A stretch of DNA of 55,480 nt, taken from Desulfomonilaceae bacterium. Lineage in GTDB: Bacteria > Desulfobacterota > Desulfomonilia > Desulfomonilales > Desulfomonilaceae. How positions within the stretch are numbered: position 1 is the stretch's first letter; each line of letters starts with the position of its first letter. Positions 7,822 to 14,848 of this stretch are shown in pieces. Under the pieces are notes generated by a model, which did not search any database, was not told where the DNA came from, and worked only from the letters and a program-made list of their open reading frames with translations. The translations under genes and the position numbers were made by a program. The stretch is from the NCBI GenBank assembly GCA_041662605.1, contig JBAZSD010000029.1, positions 1 to 55,480 on the forward strand, in the 5' to 3' direction.

Positions 7822-9237
7822 ATGAGTTCTGACACAAAAATTTCAGTGGGTCGGCACGACGGTGTTGAAGAAGCGGTTAACGCCACTTCGCAATCATTGG
7901 TCGCACGTATCGGAGAGAGCGGCTTTGTTTCATATTGGCAGGACGAGTGGAAACCGCTGGTTCTTATCACAGGGGTCTTCCTGATTTGTTATTACATTCC
8001 TGTTGGCAACTTACGATTTGACAATGCGGTAATTGAATCATTTTACCTTGTAAAATGGTACGCTCAAGAACATGTGCTCCTGTGTCTAGTTCCAGCTTTC
8101 TTCATAGCCGGCGCCATCGGGGTTTTTGTCAGTCAGGAAGGGGTCATGAAGTACCTTGGGCCGACCGCTTCCAAGTGGATCGCTTATCCGGTCGCGTCCA
8201 TCTCCGGTACAGTGCTGGCCGTGTGTTCCTGCACTATATTACCTCTATTTGCCGGGATTTGGACTCGGGGCGCAGGCCTCGGACCAGCATCGGCTTTCCT
8301 CTACTCCGGGCCCGCTATAAACGTTTTGGCTATTATCCTGACCGCAAGAATACTGGGCATGGAATTGGGAATAGCCCGTGCGGTAGGAGCGGTTTTCTTC
8401 AGTGTGATTATCGGACTACTCATGCATGCCATATTCCGTAAAGATGAAGAGCAACGCACAGAAGAAACGTTGGCTGCAATGGGATCCATGGATTTGGACG
8501 GACGCCCACTTTGGAAGACCACCATATATTTTGCATTCATGATAGGGATTCTAGTGTTCGCCAACTGGGGCAAACCCGACATTGATACTGGACTTTGGTT
8601 CACTATCTATTCCTCGAAATGGATCATAACAGGGGCCCTGTCTCTCGGTTTTGCCGCAGTAATGGTAATGTGGTTCGCGGTCCCATTGTGGAAGATGGGT
8701 ATCAGCGTCGCAGCGGTCGGAATTATCGGATCGATATTTCCCGATGATCCCCTTGTGCCGTTCACAGCAGGAGTTATTGCCTTGTCTGTAATGGCGACCA
8801 CTACCGAAGGTGAGACTCAGGACTGGTTTAGTGAATCCTGGGGTTTTGCTAAACAAATTTTGCCCTTACTACTTTTTGGGGTACTGATAGCCGGTTTTCT
8901 CCTGGGACGCCCTGACAAGGAAGGGATGATACCAAATGAGTGGATATCGTGGGCATTGGGCGGCAATTCAATCGGGGCGAACGCCATAGCTTCCGTGGCC
9001 GGCGCATTCATGTATTTCGCTACCCTGACGGAGGTGCCTATTCTCCAGGGACTTATCGGCAGTGGCATGGGTAAAGGTCCCGCTCTGGCGCTTCTCCTGG
9101 CTGGACCTGCGCTTTCGTTGCCCAGCATGTTAGTGATCAACAGCGTGATGGGTTTCAAAAAGACCTTTGTTTTCGTTTCCTTAGTCTGTGTTTTATCGAC
9201 TGTCGCGGGAGTAATGTTCGGTTCATTCGTGGACTAG
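7822..9237 (+). CDS. Second PF03773-type permease with CSC motif
   Basis: A 471-residue membrane protein with about 10-12 helices, a distant relative of the preceding permease. A-V-C-S-C-T-I-L-P-L-F-A-G-I-W is the counterpart of the FCSCS motif, followed by G-x-G-P-A-S-A-F-L-Y-S-G-P-A. The second half has an inverted copy of the pattern (LLLAGPALSLPSMLVI). Proteins of this larger subtype often occur beside ArsR and small thioredoxin-like genes, as here. It starts 41 bases after the first permease stop and is probably cotranscribed. It may form a pair with the first permease or carry a different metalloid. Confidence 0.75.
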   Translation: MSSDTKISVGRHDGVEEAVNATSQSLVARIGESGFVSYWQDEWKPLVLITGVFLICYYIPVGNLRFDNAVIESFYLVKWYAQEHVLLCLVPAFFIAGAIGVFVSQEGVMKYLGPTASKWIAYPVASISGTVLAVCSCTILPLFAGIWTRGAGLGPASAFLYSGPAINVLAIILTARILGMELGIARAVGAVFFSVIIGLLMHAIFRKDEEQRTEETLAAMGSMDLDGRPLWKTTIYFAFMIGILVFANWGKPDIDTGLWFTIYSSKWIITGALSLGFAAVMVMWFAVPLWKMGISVAAVGIIGSIFPDDPLVPFTAGVIALSVMATTTEGETQDWFSESWGFAKQILPLLLFGVLIAGFLLGRPDKEGMIPNEWISWALGGNSIGANAIASVAGAFMYFATLTEVPILQGLIGSGMGKGPALALLLAGPALSLPSMLVINSVMGFKKTFVFVSLVCVLSTVAGVMFGSFVD

Positions 9238-9252
9238 GAAGGACAAATCAAT

Positions 9253-9348
9253 ATGGCTTTTAGAGGATTTGACCAAATAGATAAACTTTTCGAGAAGTAT
9301 TCTATTTTTGCCCGCTGGTTTTCGCCCAGACGGCTGTATAGAAAATAG
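9253..9348 (+). CDS. Possible 31-residue peptide
   Basis: An ATG at 9253, preceded by AGGAAGGA at a workable distance, opens a 31-codon frame ending in TAG. The peptide is aromatic and basic (FEKYSIFARWF, then PRRLYRK). It follows the second permease by 15 bases, and its end lies inside a hairpin. It could be a translated leader, a membrane-associated small protein or the stump of a longer gene. No family is recognised. Confidence 0.3.
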   Translation: MAFRGFDQIDKLFEKYSIFARWFSPRRLYRK

Positions 9349-9356
9349 AGCCGTCT
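9328..9356 (+). terminator. Hairpin after the permease genes
   Basis: AGACGGCT and AGCCGTCT form an 8-bp stem with a 13-base loop, 90 bases past the second permease. Only a short T tract follows, so it is a weak terminator or an mRNA-processing hairpin separating the permease genes from the thioredoxin genes. Confidence 0.4.
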
Positions 9357-9488
9357 TCAGGGTTCAAGAACAGCGATTTCAAAAATGGCGTTTATATAGG
9401 AATTTAGATCAAAAAAGGTTTAACAATCAATTCATTTTAGGCTAATGGACCTCTAAGAAAGAGGCAACACAGAAGGGAGTATTTTTAG

Positions 9489-9722
9489 ATGAAAGTAGAA
9501 GTACTAGGAGTTGGATGCGCTAAGTGTCACAAACTTGAAGAACTGGTTCGAGACATCGTTAAAAAAAACGCAATAGACGCCGAGATTGTAAAAGTGGAGG
9601 ACATTAAGGTGTTCGGTCAATATGGGGTGTTTATGACACCCGCGCTTGTAGTTGACGGTCAGGTTAAAGTAGCCGGCAAAATACCCAAAGAAGCCGAAAT
9701 TCTGAAATGGCTCTCTGCTTGA
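9489..9722 (+). CDS. Small thioredoxin-fold redox protein (TM0996/MTH895 type)
   Basis: A 77-residue glutaredoxin-like protein with one GCAKC motif at about residues 9-13, an E-D-I-K-V-F-G-Q-Y-G-V segment and the cis-proline region FMTPALVVDGQV. It has no signal peptide, so it is cytoplasmic. This family commonly accompanies PF03773 permeases and ArsR genes, where it probably reduces the permease or its substrate. A good AGAAGGGAG ribosome-binding site precedes ATG 9489. Confidence 0.85.
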   Translation: MKVEVLGVGCAKCHKLEELVRDIVKKNAIDAEIVKVEDIKVFGQYGVFMTPALVVDGQVKVAGKIPKEAEILKWLSA

Positions 9723-9865
9723 CAGCATGAATTATAGATAAAGGAAACATCTCCGGCAGTTATAAACTGTCGTCTCGCTCCATACGGACGTCGATCAGAA
9801 TTTTGAATGAAATTCATCATTACCCAAGGCGTCAACGGCTGATTCTGAAATAAGGGAGAATTTTT

Positions 9866-10282
9866 ATGCGACGTATCAATTTAACAATCATCATTACGCT
9901 TTTAGTTGGTCTATTTGGACTCTTGTCTCATGCGAACGCTCAGGATCCTAAAATCAATCTCCAGGCGCTACTGTCGAAAAAGGTCCCGATTTTGTTAGAA
10001 TTCGGACGTGGGTGGTGTATACCCTGCAAATATATGAAACCGATTCTGGAAGATATGGGAAAGGTCTACTCAGGGAAAGCTATTGTAACCACGGTAGATA
10101 TGGACGCCAACAAGAACCTGGTAAGAGATTTCAGGATTCGGATGATGCCTACACAGGTCTTCTTGACCCCTGACGGTAAAGAGTTTTTCAGAAACGAAGG
10201 CACTCTTGAGCGAGAAAATATAGCCCAGGTATTTACAAAAATGGGCCTCGCCGCTCCGGCGCTTCAGGGCGCAGCGCGATAG
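9866..10282 (+). CDS. Secreted thioredoxin-family protein
   Basis: A 138-residue protein with an N-terminal signal peptide (hydrophobic core at about residues 6-20, likely cut after ANA) and a thioredoxin domain: EFGRGWCIPCKYMKPIL holds the CxxC active site and RMMPTQVFL the cis-proline. It should act in the periplasm as a disulfide reductase. The CcdA-type protein encoded 163 bases downstream is the expected source of its electrons. The ribosome-binding site AAGGGAGA precedes the ATG. Confidence 0.88.
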   Translation: MRRINLTIIITLLVGLFGLLSHANAQDPKINLQALLSKKVPILLEFGRGWCIPCKYMKPILEDMGKVYSGKAIVTTVDMDANKNLVRDFRIRMMPTQVFLTPDGKEFFRNEGTLERENIAQVFTKMGLAAPALQGAAR

Positions 10283-10394
10283 GAGGCGTATTGGCGTTGG
10301 GATTATTATGAGGAGACTTTTCTATGACGTTTGACATAAAAAACGCTAAAGCCTCCTCATCACCAATAGCTTCTGCGTGTTACCCTCAACAAAG

Positions 10395-10419
10395 GCCTGT
10401 GACCTGTAGAGTCACAGGC
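10395..10419 (+). promoter_or_regulatory. Hairpin upstream of ccdA-like gene
   Basis: GCCTGTGAC and GTCACAGGC make a perfect 9-bp stem with a 7-base loop, followed by CACTTTTC and then the ccdA ribosome-binding site. It could be an attenuator, a weak terminator or an RNA-stability element between the thioredoxin and ccdA genes. Confidence 0.4.
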
Positions 10420-10445
10420 GTCACTTTTCGCTTAGGAGAAAGTGA

Positions 10446-11156
10446 ATGGAGTCATTATTTGCAATAGTTCAGCAGTGGGTTTCTTCCGGCAGCATATGGC
10501 TAGCGGCCGGTGGGGCATTTGTGGGGGGCGCTTTAACTGCCATGAATCCCTGTGTCATCGTCATGGTTCCACTCTTGATAGGGTTTATAGGTGGCATGGA
10601 TGAGGATATGACCACTTGGAAATCTTTCCTTTTCACAGTGGTTTTCATTGTCGGGTTCAGCGTGGAATTGGCCGTGCTTTTCACCGTAGGTCTAGCCGCA
10701 GCGCCCTTTCTGCAATCCGAATATATGGTTTATGTAGTCGCTGTTATTTGCATCCTGTTGGGATTGCACTTTATGGATCTTTTTCACTTCCAGCTTCCTA
10801 TTTCTCAGGATAAGCTCCCAAAATACACAGGCTTCCTTGGGGCCGCCTTGTTTGGTTTCATGTTCGGTCTTGTTTCGCTCCCATGCACAGGCCCGGCCCT
10901 GATCCTTATCGTCAGCGTCATCCCATTGAAAGGCCCTCTCTTTGGTGGAATTATGATGCTGTTCTATGGCATTGGCCATTGCCTGCTGATCCTGGCGGTT
11001 GGGACTTCTGCAGGGGCCGCTCGGCACCTTATAGGCTCCACAAAGATGCAGTCAGCTAATCTTAAGCTTAAGAAAGCGGCGGGAGCGCTTCTGGCAGGTG
11101 TCGGGGCATACATCGGAGTGGCCACCTTGTTTCCTGGCCTTGGAATAGGAATGTAA
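10446..11156 (+). CDS. ccdA: CcdA/DsbD-type transmembrane thiol-electron transporter
   Basis: A 236-residue, six-helix membrane protein. The two redox cysteines characteristic of the DsbD beta domain/CcdA are visible in TAMNPCVIVMVPLL (helix 1) and VSLPCTGPALI (helix 4). It passes electrons from cytoplasmic thioredoxin across the membrane to periplasmic thiol proteins. Flanked by a secreted thioredoxin and cytoplasmic glutaredoxin-like proteins, it is the membrane link of a thiol relay. AGGAGA lies 6-7 bases before the ATG. Confidence 0.9.
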   Translation: MESLFAIVQQWVSSGSIWLAAGGAFVGGALTAMNPCVIVMVPLLIGFIGGMDEDMTTWKSFLFTVVFIVGFSVELAVLFTVGLAAAPFLQSEYMVYVVAVICILLGLHFMDLFHFQLPISQDKLPKYTGFLGAALFGFMFGLVSLPCTGPALILIVSVIPLKGPLFGGIMMLFYGIGHCLLILAVGTSAGAARHLIGSTKMQSANLKLKKAAGALLAGVGAYIGVATLFPGLGIGM

Positions 11157-11175
11157 TTATTGACGGAGCAATAGA

Positions 11176-11685
11176 ATGAGCCCAGATCAAAATGACGCTC
11201 CTGTTCGTATTCGAGTTACTGATTGTGATGTCGGTATCATAGGACTGAAACAGGCGTTTCAAGAAATCGCCGAGTCGCACGCTGATATGAGCGAGGCTGA
11301 AATAGAATCTACGCTGCTAGAGCGCTTGAGTGTCAGGAATTACATCGCAAGCTCCGCTCGAAGCGACTATGGTAAGGCGTTCGTCAGAGAGTTCAGAAAG
11401 TTTCTTGGTCAACCTTACCAGGAAGAAGACGATGGAGCCATTAAGGTGGTCATATTGGGGCCTGGCTGCACTGAGTGCAATCGCCTCGAGCAGTTGGTGA
11501 TGCGTGCGTTAAGCGAGTTAAGCATACTGGCTTCCCCTGAACATATTACAGACATAAAACAAATGGCTAAGTATGGGTTTGTGCCAACACCTGCTTTGAT
11601 AATCAACGGAAAGATTGTAGCTAAGGGCACAGTCCCAAATATCAATAAGATCAAGGAATGGTTGAAACAGGCAAACCCGGCGTAA
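11176..11685 (+). CDS. Two-part redox protein: helical N-terminal domain plus TM0996-like thioredoxin domain
   Basis: A 169-residue cytoplasmic protein. Residues 90-169 repeat the fold of the 77-residue protein at 9489: LGPGCTECNRLE with a CxxC, then AKYGFVPTPALIINGKI with the cis-proline. Residues 1-85 form an acidic helical domain with the pattern NYI, about ten residues, Y-G-K-A-F-V-R-E-F-R-K-F-L-G, a module found in front of such redox domains and in other thiol proteins; its role is unknown. The gene starts 19 bases after ccdA, so the two are cotranscribed. It is a plausible cytoplasmic electron donor or metalloid-thiol handler. Confidence 0.75.
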   Translation: MSPDQNDAPVRIRVTDCDVGIIGLKQAFQEIAESHADMSEAEIESTLLERLSVRNYIASSARSDYGKAFVREFRKFLGQPYQEEDDGAIKVVILGPGCTECNRLEQLVMRALSELSILASPEHITDIKQMAKYGFVPTPALIINGKIVAKGTVPNINKIKEWLKQANPA

Positions 11686-11822
11686 AACGTCTAGTTGTTG
11701 ATTTGTCGCCTGTAGATTTATAATTCGTTGTTTGGATTGATTGGATAATTGAGTGGAACAACTAATTTTTAGGTTGGCAAATTTCACTATTGCGTCAAAT
11801 CGTATATTAACTTGAGTAGTGT

Positions 11823-12032
11823 CATGAAGAAATTGACTCAATTATTTACAAGAGCCATCATAATGGCGCTGTTTGTTTGCCGCCTGATGATGTTGAACAG
11901 CGTTTTCCGACAGTTGAGCCCATGATTCCTATTGAAAGTCGAATCATTCTGTATTGCCACGGGCCTGAGTGCGACATGGCGGAAAAAGTGGCCGCTTTCC
12001 TGAGTCAGATGGGCTACGGGAAACTCACATGA
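11823..12032 (+). pseudogene. Rhodanese C-terminal fragment
   Basis: The frame from 11823 to TGA 12030 reads HHNGAVCLPPDDVEQRFP, then ILYCHGPECDMAEKVAAF and a C-terminal LSQMGYG segment. This is the second half of a single-domain rhodanese including the active-site Cys loop. A TAG lies just upstream at 11817-11819 and no ATG precedes the homology, so the first 30-40 residues are missing. Rhodaneses move sulfane sulfur or handle arsenate and selenite; this copy looks dead. Confidence 0.5.
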
Positions 12033-12130
12033 ATTATCGCAAGGAGGGCATAGCGGCCATCTGATTAGAATATTTTTCTACAGTTGTCGTCAATTACAGG
12101 CGGCATATATCAAGAGAGGAGGTATTTAGA

Positions 12131-12262
12131 ATGCGAAAACTACTGATGTTCATTTCTGTGGCCCTGATTACAGTGGCGATGAATTCCGCCGTATTTGCCT
12201 GTGGCTGCGGAGGTGGCAAACTTAAACCCGACACAAAATCTGACATTTTGACAAAAGCCTAG
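12131..12262 (+). CDS. 43-residue exported peptide with CGC motif
   Basis: A small frame at ATG 12131 with GAGAGGAGG nearby upstream. Residues 1-22 form a clear signal peptide (MRKLLMF, then a hydrophobic core), directly followed by ACGCGGGK and a short polar tail. The mature peptide would be about 20 residues with two cysteines. It may be a lipoprotein (Cys 24 as lipid anchor) or a metal-binding peptide. No family is recognised; the context is arsenic and thiol genes. Confidence 0.45.
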   Translation: MRKLLMFISVALITVAMNSAVFACGCGGGKLKPDTKSDILTKA

Positions 12263-12367
12263 TTTAAACAGGAGGAGCGAAACACTGATCTGTTTTTTGG
12301 TTTTTAAGGGTGTTTCCACTCCTCCGGCTTCTGCGTAAAAAGGGTCAGGTTTGCCAATATAGCTTTG

Positions 12368-12394
12368 CTAATGCGCTTTGAGAAAGCGCATTAG
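12368..12394 (+). promoter_or_regulatory. Strong 12-bp hairpin upstream of the DGC gene
   Basis: CTAATGCGCTTT and AAAGCGCATTAG pair perfectly around the loop GAG. No T tract follows, so it is not a typical intrinsic terminator; it lies 35 bases before the next gene and may be a regulatory or processing element. Confidence 0.45.
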
Positions 12395-12429
12395 ATTCGT
12401 AGACTCGCTTCAGAAAGGAGAAATTACCA

Positions 12430-12852
12430 ATGAGTGAAGAATGTTGCTCTTCAAATAAGAAAGCGATGATTGTGGCATGTTCAGGGGCTTCCAATGTAGG
12501 ACAAATTTCGAACCAGACTGCTGTTGAACTTACTCGCGAGGGGTTTGGCAAAATGTTTTGCCTGGCGGCAGTAGGAGCGCACATCAACAATTTTGTGTTT
12601 TCAGCTCAGAATGCTGAAAATCTTGTAGCCATTGATGGTTGCCCGGTAGGTTGCGCAATGCGATTGCTGGAGCATGCGGAGGTTCCTGTAAGCGCCTATG
12701 TAGTGGTTCAGAACCTCGGAATTGAAAAGAGGGCTGATAGCCTTTTTGGCGCAGAAGAGGTGGAAAAGGTAAAGGCAGCGATAAAGACGGCCGGCAAATC
12801 AAATACAGGTACGATTGCAGACACCGACGAGCCATGCTCGTGTTGTGGCTAA
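12430..12852 (+). CDS. DGC-domain putative zinc-binding protein
   Basis: A 140-residue Cys-rich cytoplasmic protein. It starts MSEECCSSNKK, continues with VACSGASNVGQISNQTAVELTREG and FCLAAVGAHI, has the eponymous IDGCPVGC near residues 74-81 and ends in CSCCG. This is the DGC (PF08859-type) family, thought to bind metal through its cysteines; its biochemical role is unknown. It often sits in arsenic and metalloid clusters with thioredoxin-like and ACR3 genes, as here. An AGAAAGGAG ribosome-binding site precedes the ATG. Confidence 0.8.
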   Translation: MSEECCSSNKKAMIVACSGASNVGQISNQTAVELTREGFGKMFCLAAVGAHINNFVFSAQNAENLVAIDGCPVGCAMRLLEHAEVPVSAYVVVQNLGIEKRADSLFGAEEVEKVKAAIKTAGKSNTGTIADTDEPCSCCG

Positions 12853-12895
12853 TTGGGCGTAAAAGGTTAACTCGTGAGAGGAGCAAGTAGTCATC

Positions 12896-13024
12896 ATGAA
12901 TGATCTTAGGCTGGCCAACAGGGTACTGGTATCCATGATGACCGCCGCCGCATTCATTGTAATGACGGCGTCCGGAATATTGGCCTATGTTGTTCCACAC
13001 GGTAGAATCGAACTGGAGGTTTTT
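12896..13024 (+). pseudogene. Short membrane-segment ORF, possibly a truncated DUF4405/cytochrome b-like protein
   Basis: ATG 12896, with GAGAGGAG upstream, opens a frame starting MNDLRLANRVLVSMM, with one membrane helix ending in GILAYVVPHGR. This resembles the first helix of DUF4405/cytochrome b561-like membrane proteins, but everything after it is missing. The frame continues without a stop into the small secreted protein starting at 13025. A deletion that removed the rest of a membrane protein would explain the layout; the family call is tentative. Confidence 0.35.
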
Positions 13025-13255
13025 ATGAAAACACTTCGTGTCTTATTGGTAGGTTTGGCGATTGTTTCTATTGGACTTGTAACTTCGAGCTTTGGTGGAG
13101 AATTCTATGTTGTAAAAAGCCGGTCCGGTCTACTCCGAATCGTTGACCATCTCCCAAAAGGAGGCGCCACGGTAGTAAATGGACCATTCAGCAGTAAAGA
13201 GGAAGCCAGCAAAGCCATGAAAGCGCCGACAGAGGGAAAACCGGCGACGCAGTGA
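13025..13255 (+). CDS. Small secreted protein of 76 residues
   Basis: The start at ATG 13025 is supported by GGAGG 6 bases upstream. Residues 1-24 are a signal peptide (MKTLRVLLVGLAIVSIG and following). The mature part is a compact domain, FYVVKSRSGLLRIVDHLP, then GATVVNGPFSSKEEASKAM and a Lys/Pro-rich tail. The pattern of a short strand, R-I-V-D, then G-P-F-x-S-K-E-E-A resembles small SPOR-like or DUF1508-like repeats, but it was not firmly matched. Function unknown. Confidence 0.55.
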   Translation: MKTLRVLLVGLAIVSIGLVTSSFGGEFYVVKSRSGLLRIVDHLPKGGATVVNGPFSSKEEASKAMKAPTEGKPATQ

Positions 13256-13336
13256 AACCACCGTCAGGTGGCGGGCCGAACCGGCTCAAATAGTCTGAAT
13301 AAACCGGGTTTAATTCTCTTTATCAGTTGGCGCCTC

Positions 13337-13567
13337 ATGTTGCTGGGCAAGGAAGAACAAGAAACGATCACGCGGAAATCTCCCGAAAGTGGGCTCTGGC
13401 GTCCTGAATTACCTCGGCTCACCGAACCAATTATGATTTGTCTCCAACCTGAGGACGTGATCTCGGTGGCACGCATTGCCTTGGATGAGGACAGTGAGGC
13501 TGCCCTGGAATTTGTCACTGGTCGGCTGGAAAAGGAGATTCGGAAAGTAACTGACAAAGCTCGTTGA
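13337..13567 (+). CDS. Hypothetical protein, 76 residues
   Basis: A short frame with possible starts at GTG 13268, ATG 13337 or an internal ATG in PIMICLQPEDVIS. The C-terminal 45 residues (LQPEDVISVARIALDEDSE, then a charged helix) look protein-like: amphipathic and acidic. A hairpin CCACC-GTCA-GGTGG at 13258-13271 separates it from the previous gene. No ribosome-binding site is convincing. Function unknown and reality uncertain. Confidence 0.35.
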   Translation: MLLGKEEQETITRKSPESGLWRPELPRLTEPIMICLQPEDVISVARIALDEDSEAALEFVTGRLEKEIRKVTDKAR

Positions 13568-13689
13568 AGACCAATTTTTGAGCTGCGGTTGCAAGCTCGT
13601 TGAAAGACCTTAACGCTATCGCATCGTCAAATTCCATCAATCTTTTCGGATCGGGTTTCAAGAAAACGCATAGTAAAGGATCAAAACTG

Positions 13690-14217
13690 ATGTTGTTGAA
13701 CCACCTTGAAATAGAGATGTTCCGCCCCAAGTGTAATCCAAACTTCCAATCAGTTCATTGCGTAGCCCATCTGGATGAAGACATATCCGAGGTCTTGCCC
13801 TATTTAAACACTGCGATGGGGGGAGGCGGTGATTATGTCGCGTCGCCGCCTACCCTTACATTGCGGATACACGGAAGGCTTATAACTCTTCATGCTAAAG
13901 AAATATTCGTTAACGCCCTTAAAGATGAAGAAGAAGCTGGAAAAATAATTGATTGGCTGAAAAAAGAAATCAACCAGACCTCGGAACATCGCGATCAGAT
14001 CGAGCCAACATTCGATAAGCCCCCGGCTCCGCAAATGCTCGAGATACTAAAGTTGCTCCCCAAAACCAATTGTAAAAAATGCGGGGAACCGACTTGCATG
14101 GTTTTTGCGCTTAGAGTAATCGATGAAGTCAAAGAAGTGAATGATTGCCCTGAACTGGACCCCGAAAAGAAGATAAAATTGACGGAGTATCTTTGCCGCT
14201 TTAACAGAGAACCATAG
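13690..14217 (+). CDS. 4Fe-4S domain protein (acetyl-CoA synthase gamma-type Fe-S motif)
   Basis: A 175-residue cytoplasmic protein from ATG 13690 (AAAGGA upstream). Its C-terminal third carries the motif ILKLLPKTNCKKCGEPTCMVFA followed by a later Cys in DCPELD: Cys-x2-Cys-x4-Cys then Cys, the Fe-S domain (PF04060 type) seen in CODH/ACS gamma subunits, corrinoid activators and RnfB-like proteins. The N-terminal two thirds are an alpha/beta domain with a strand-Gly-Gly-Gly-x-Tyr segment, not recognised. It lies between DGC and arsR/ACR3 genes, and may deliver electrons in the arsenic cluster. Confidence 0.7.
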   Translation: MLLNHLEIEMFRPKCNPNFQSVHCVAHLDEDISEVLPYLNTAMGGGGDYVASPPTLTLRIHGRLITLHAKEIFVNALKDEEEAGKIIDWLKKEINQTSEHRDQIEPTFDKPPAPQMLEILKLLPKTNCKKCGEPTCMVFALRVIDEVKEVNDCPELDPEKKIKLTEYLCRFNREP

Positions 14218-14364
14218 TTATGGCTCCAATTGCTGGACTTTAGGAATTCTTTAGAGATGAGATAAGGGTCTTTCGGTGGGTTCTCATGTCTAGCTTGACA
14301 ACTAAAACGCTGTGGACTAAGTATTCATATATTTCGTTATGTGGCGATATATAGATCAATCACC

Positions 14365-14733
14365 ATGATTGAATTCCTCAATATTATTAGGGCAATTGGC
14401 GACGAAAACAGGTTGCGAGCCATTATGGCGCTGCGAAAAGGGGAACTGTGTGTATGCCAAATAGTGGAACTACTTCAACTGGCTCATTCCACAGTTTCCA
14501 AGCACATGTCCATACTCAAACAGGCTGGCCTCGTGATCTCGCGCAAAAAAGGACGGTGGGTCTATTACCGTTTACGGGAAGGTGATGAGGCTTCAGTTCT
14601 ATGCCGTCAAGCTTTGTCTTGGGCTTGCAGCGCAGTTTCATCAGACCCACTAATTCTCAAAGATCAGCGTCAACTTAATGACGTTTCTAAATTTGACCCT
14701 GAAGAGTTATGCAAGTCAAAAAAGAAAAAGTGA
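14365..14733 (+). CDS. arsR: ArsR-family repressor of the ACR3 gene
   Basis: A 122-residue winged-helix protein. GELCVCQIVELLQLAHSTVSKHM contains the canonical Cys-x-Cys As(III) site and recognition helix; KKGRWVYYRL is the wing. The Lys-rich tail (SKKKK) is disordered. ATG 14365 gives the usual MIEFL family start; GTG 14341 is an alternative, and neither has a good ribosome-binding site. It lies 115 bases before the ACR3 pump and probably represses it. Confidence 0.87.
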   Translation: MIEFLNIIRAIGDENRLRAIMALRKGELCVCQIVELLQLAHSTVSKHMSILKQAGLVISRKKGRWVYYRLREGDEASVLCRQALSWACSAVSSDPLILKDQRQLNDVSKFDPEELCKSKKKK

Positions 14734-14848
14734 CAAGATTAATATCTTCGCGAGAATGACAAATTTTTAACTTATTATGAATAAGACCCCACTAGTGTTC
14801 AAGCATATTAACTAATTGGCTTTGATCCGATTCAAGGAGGAGTGAGGT

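Noticed and set aside
10324..10465. A 47-codon frame overlapping the ccdA start
   Set aside because: It runs through the hairpin at 10395-10419 and has no recognisable sequence; the ccdA start with its own ribosome-binding site explains the region.
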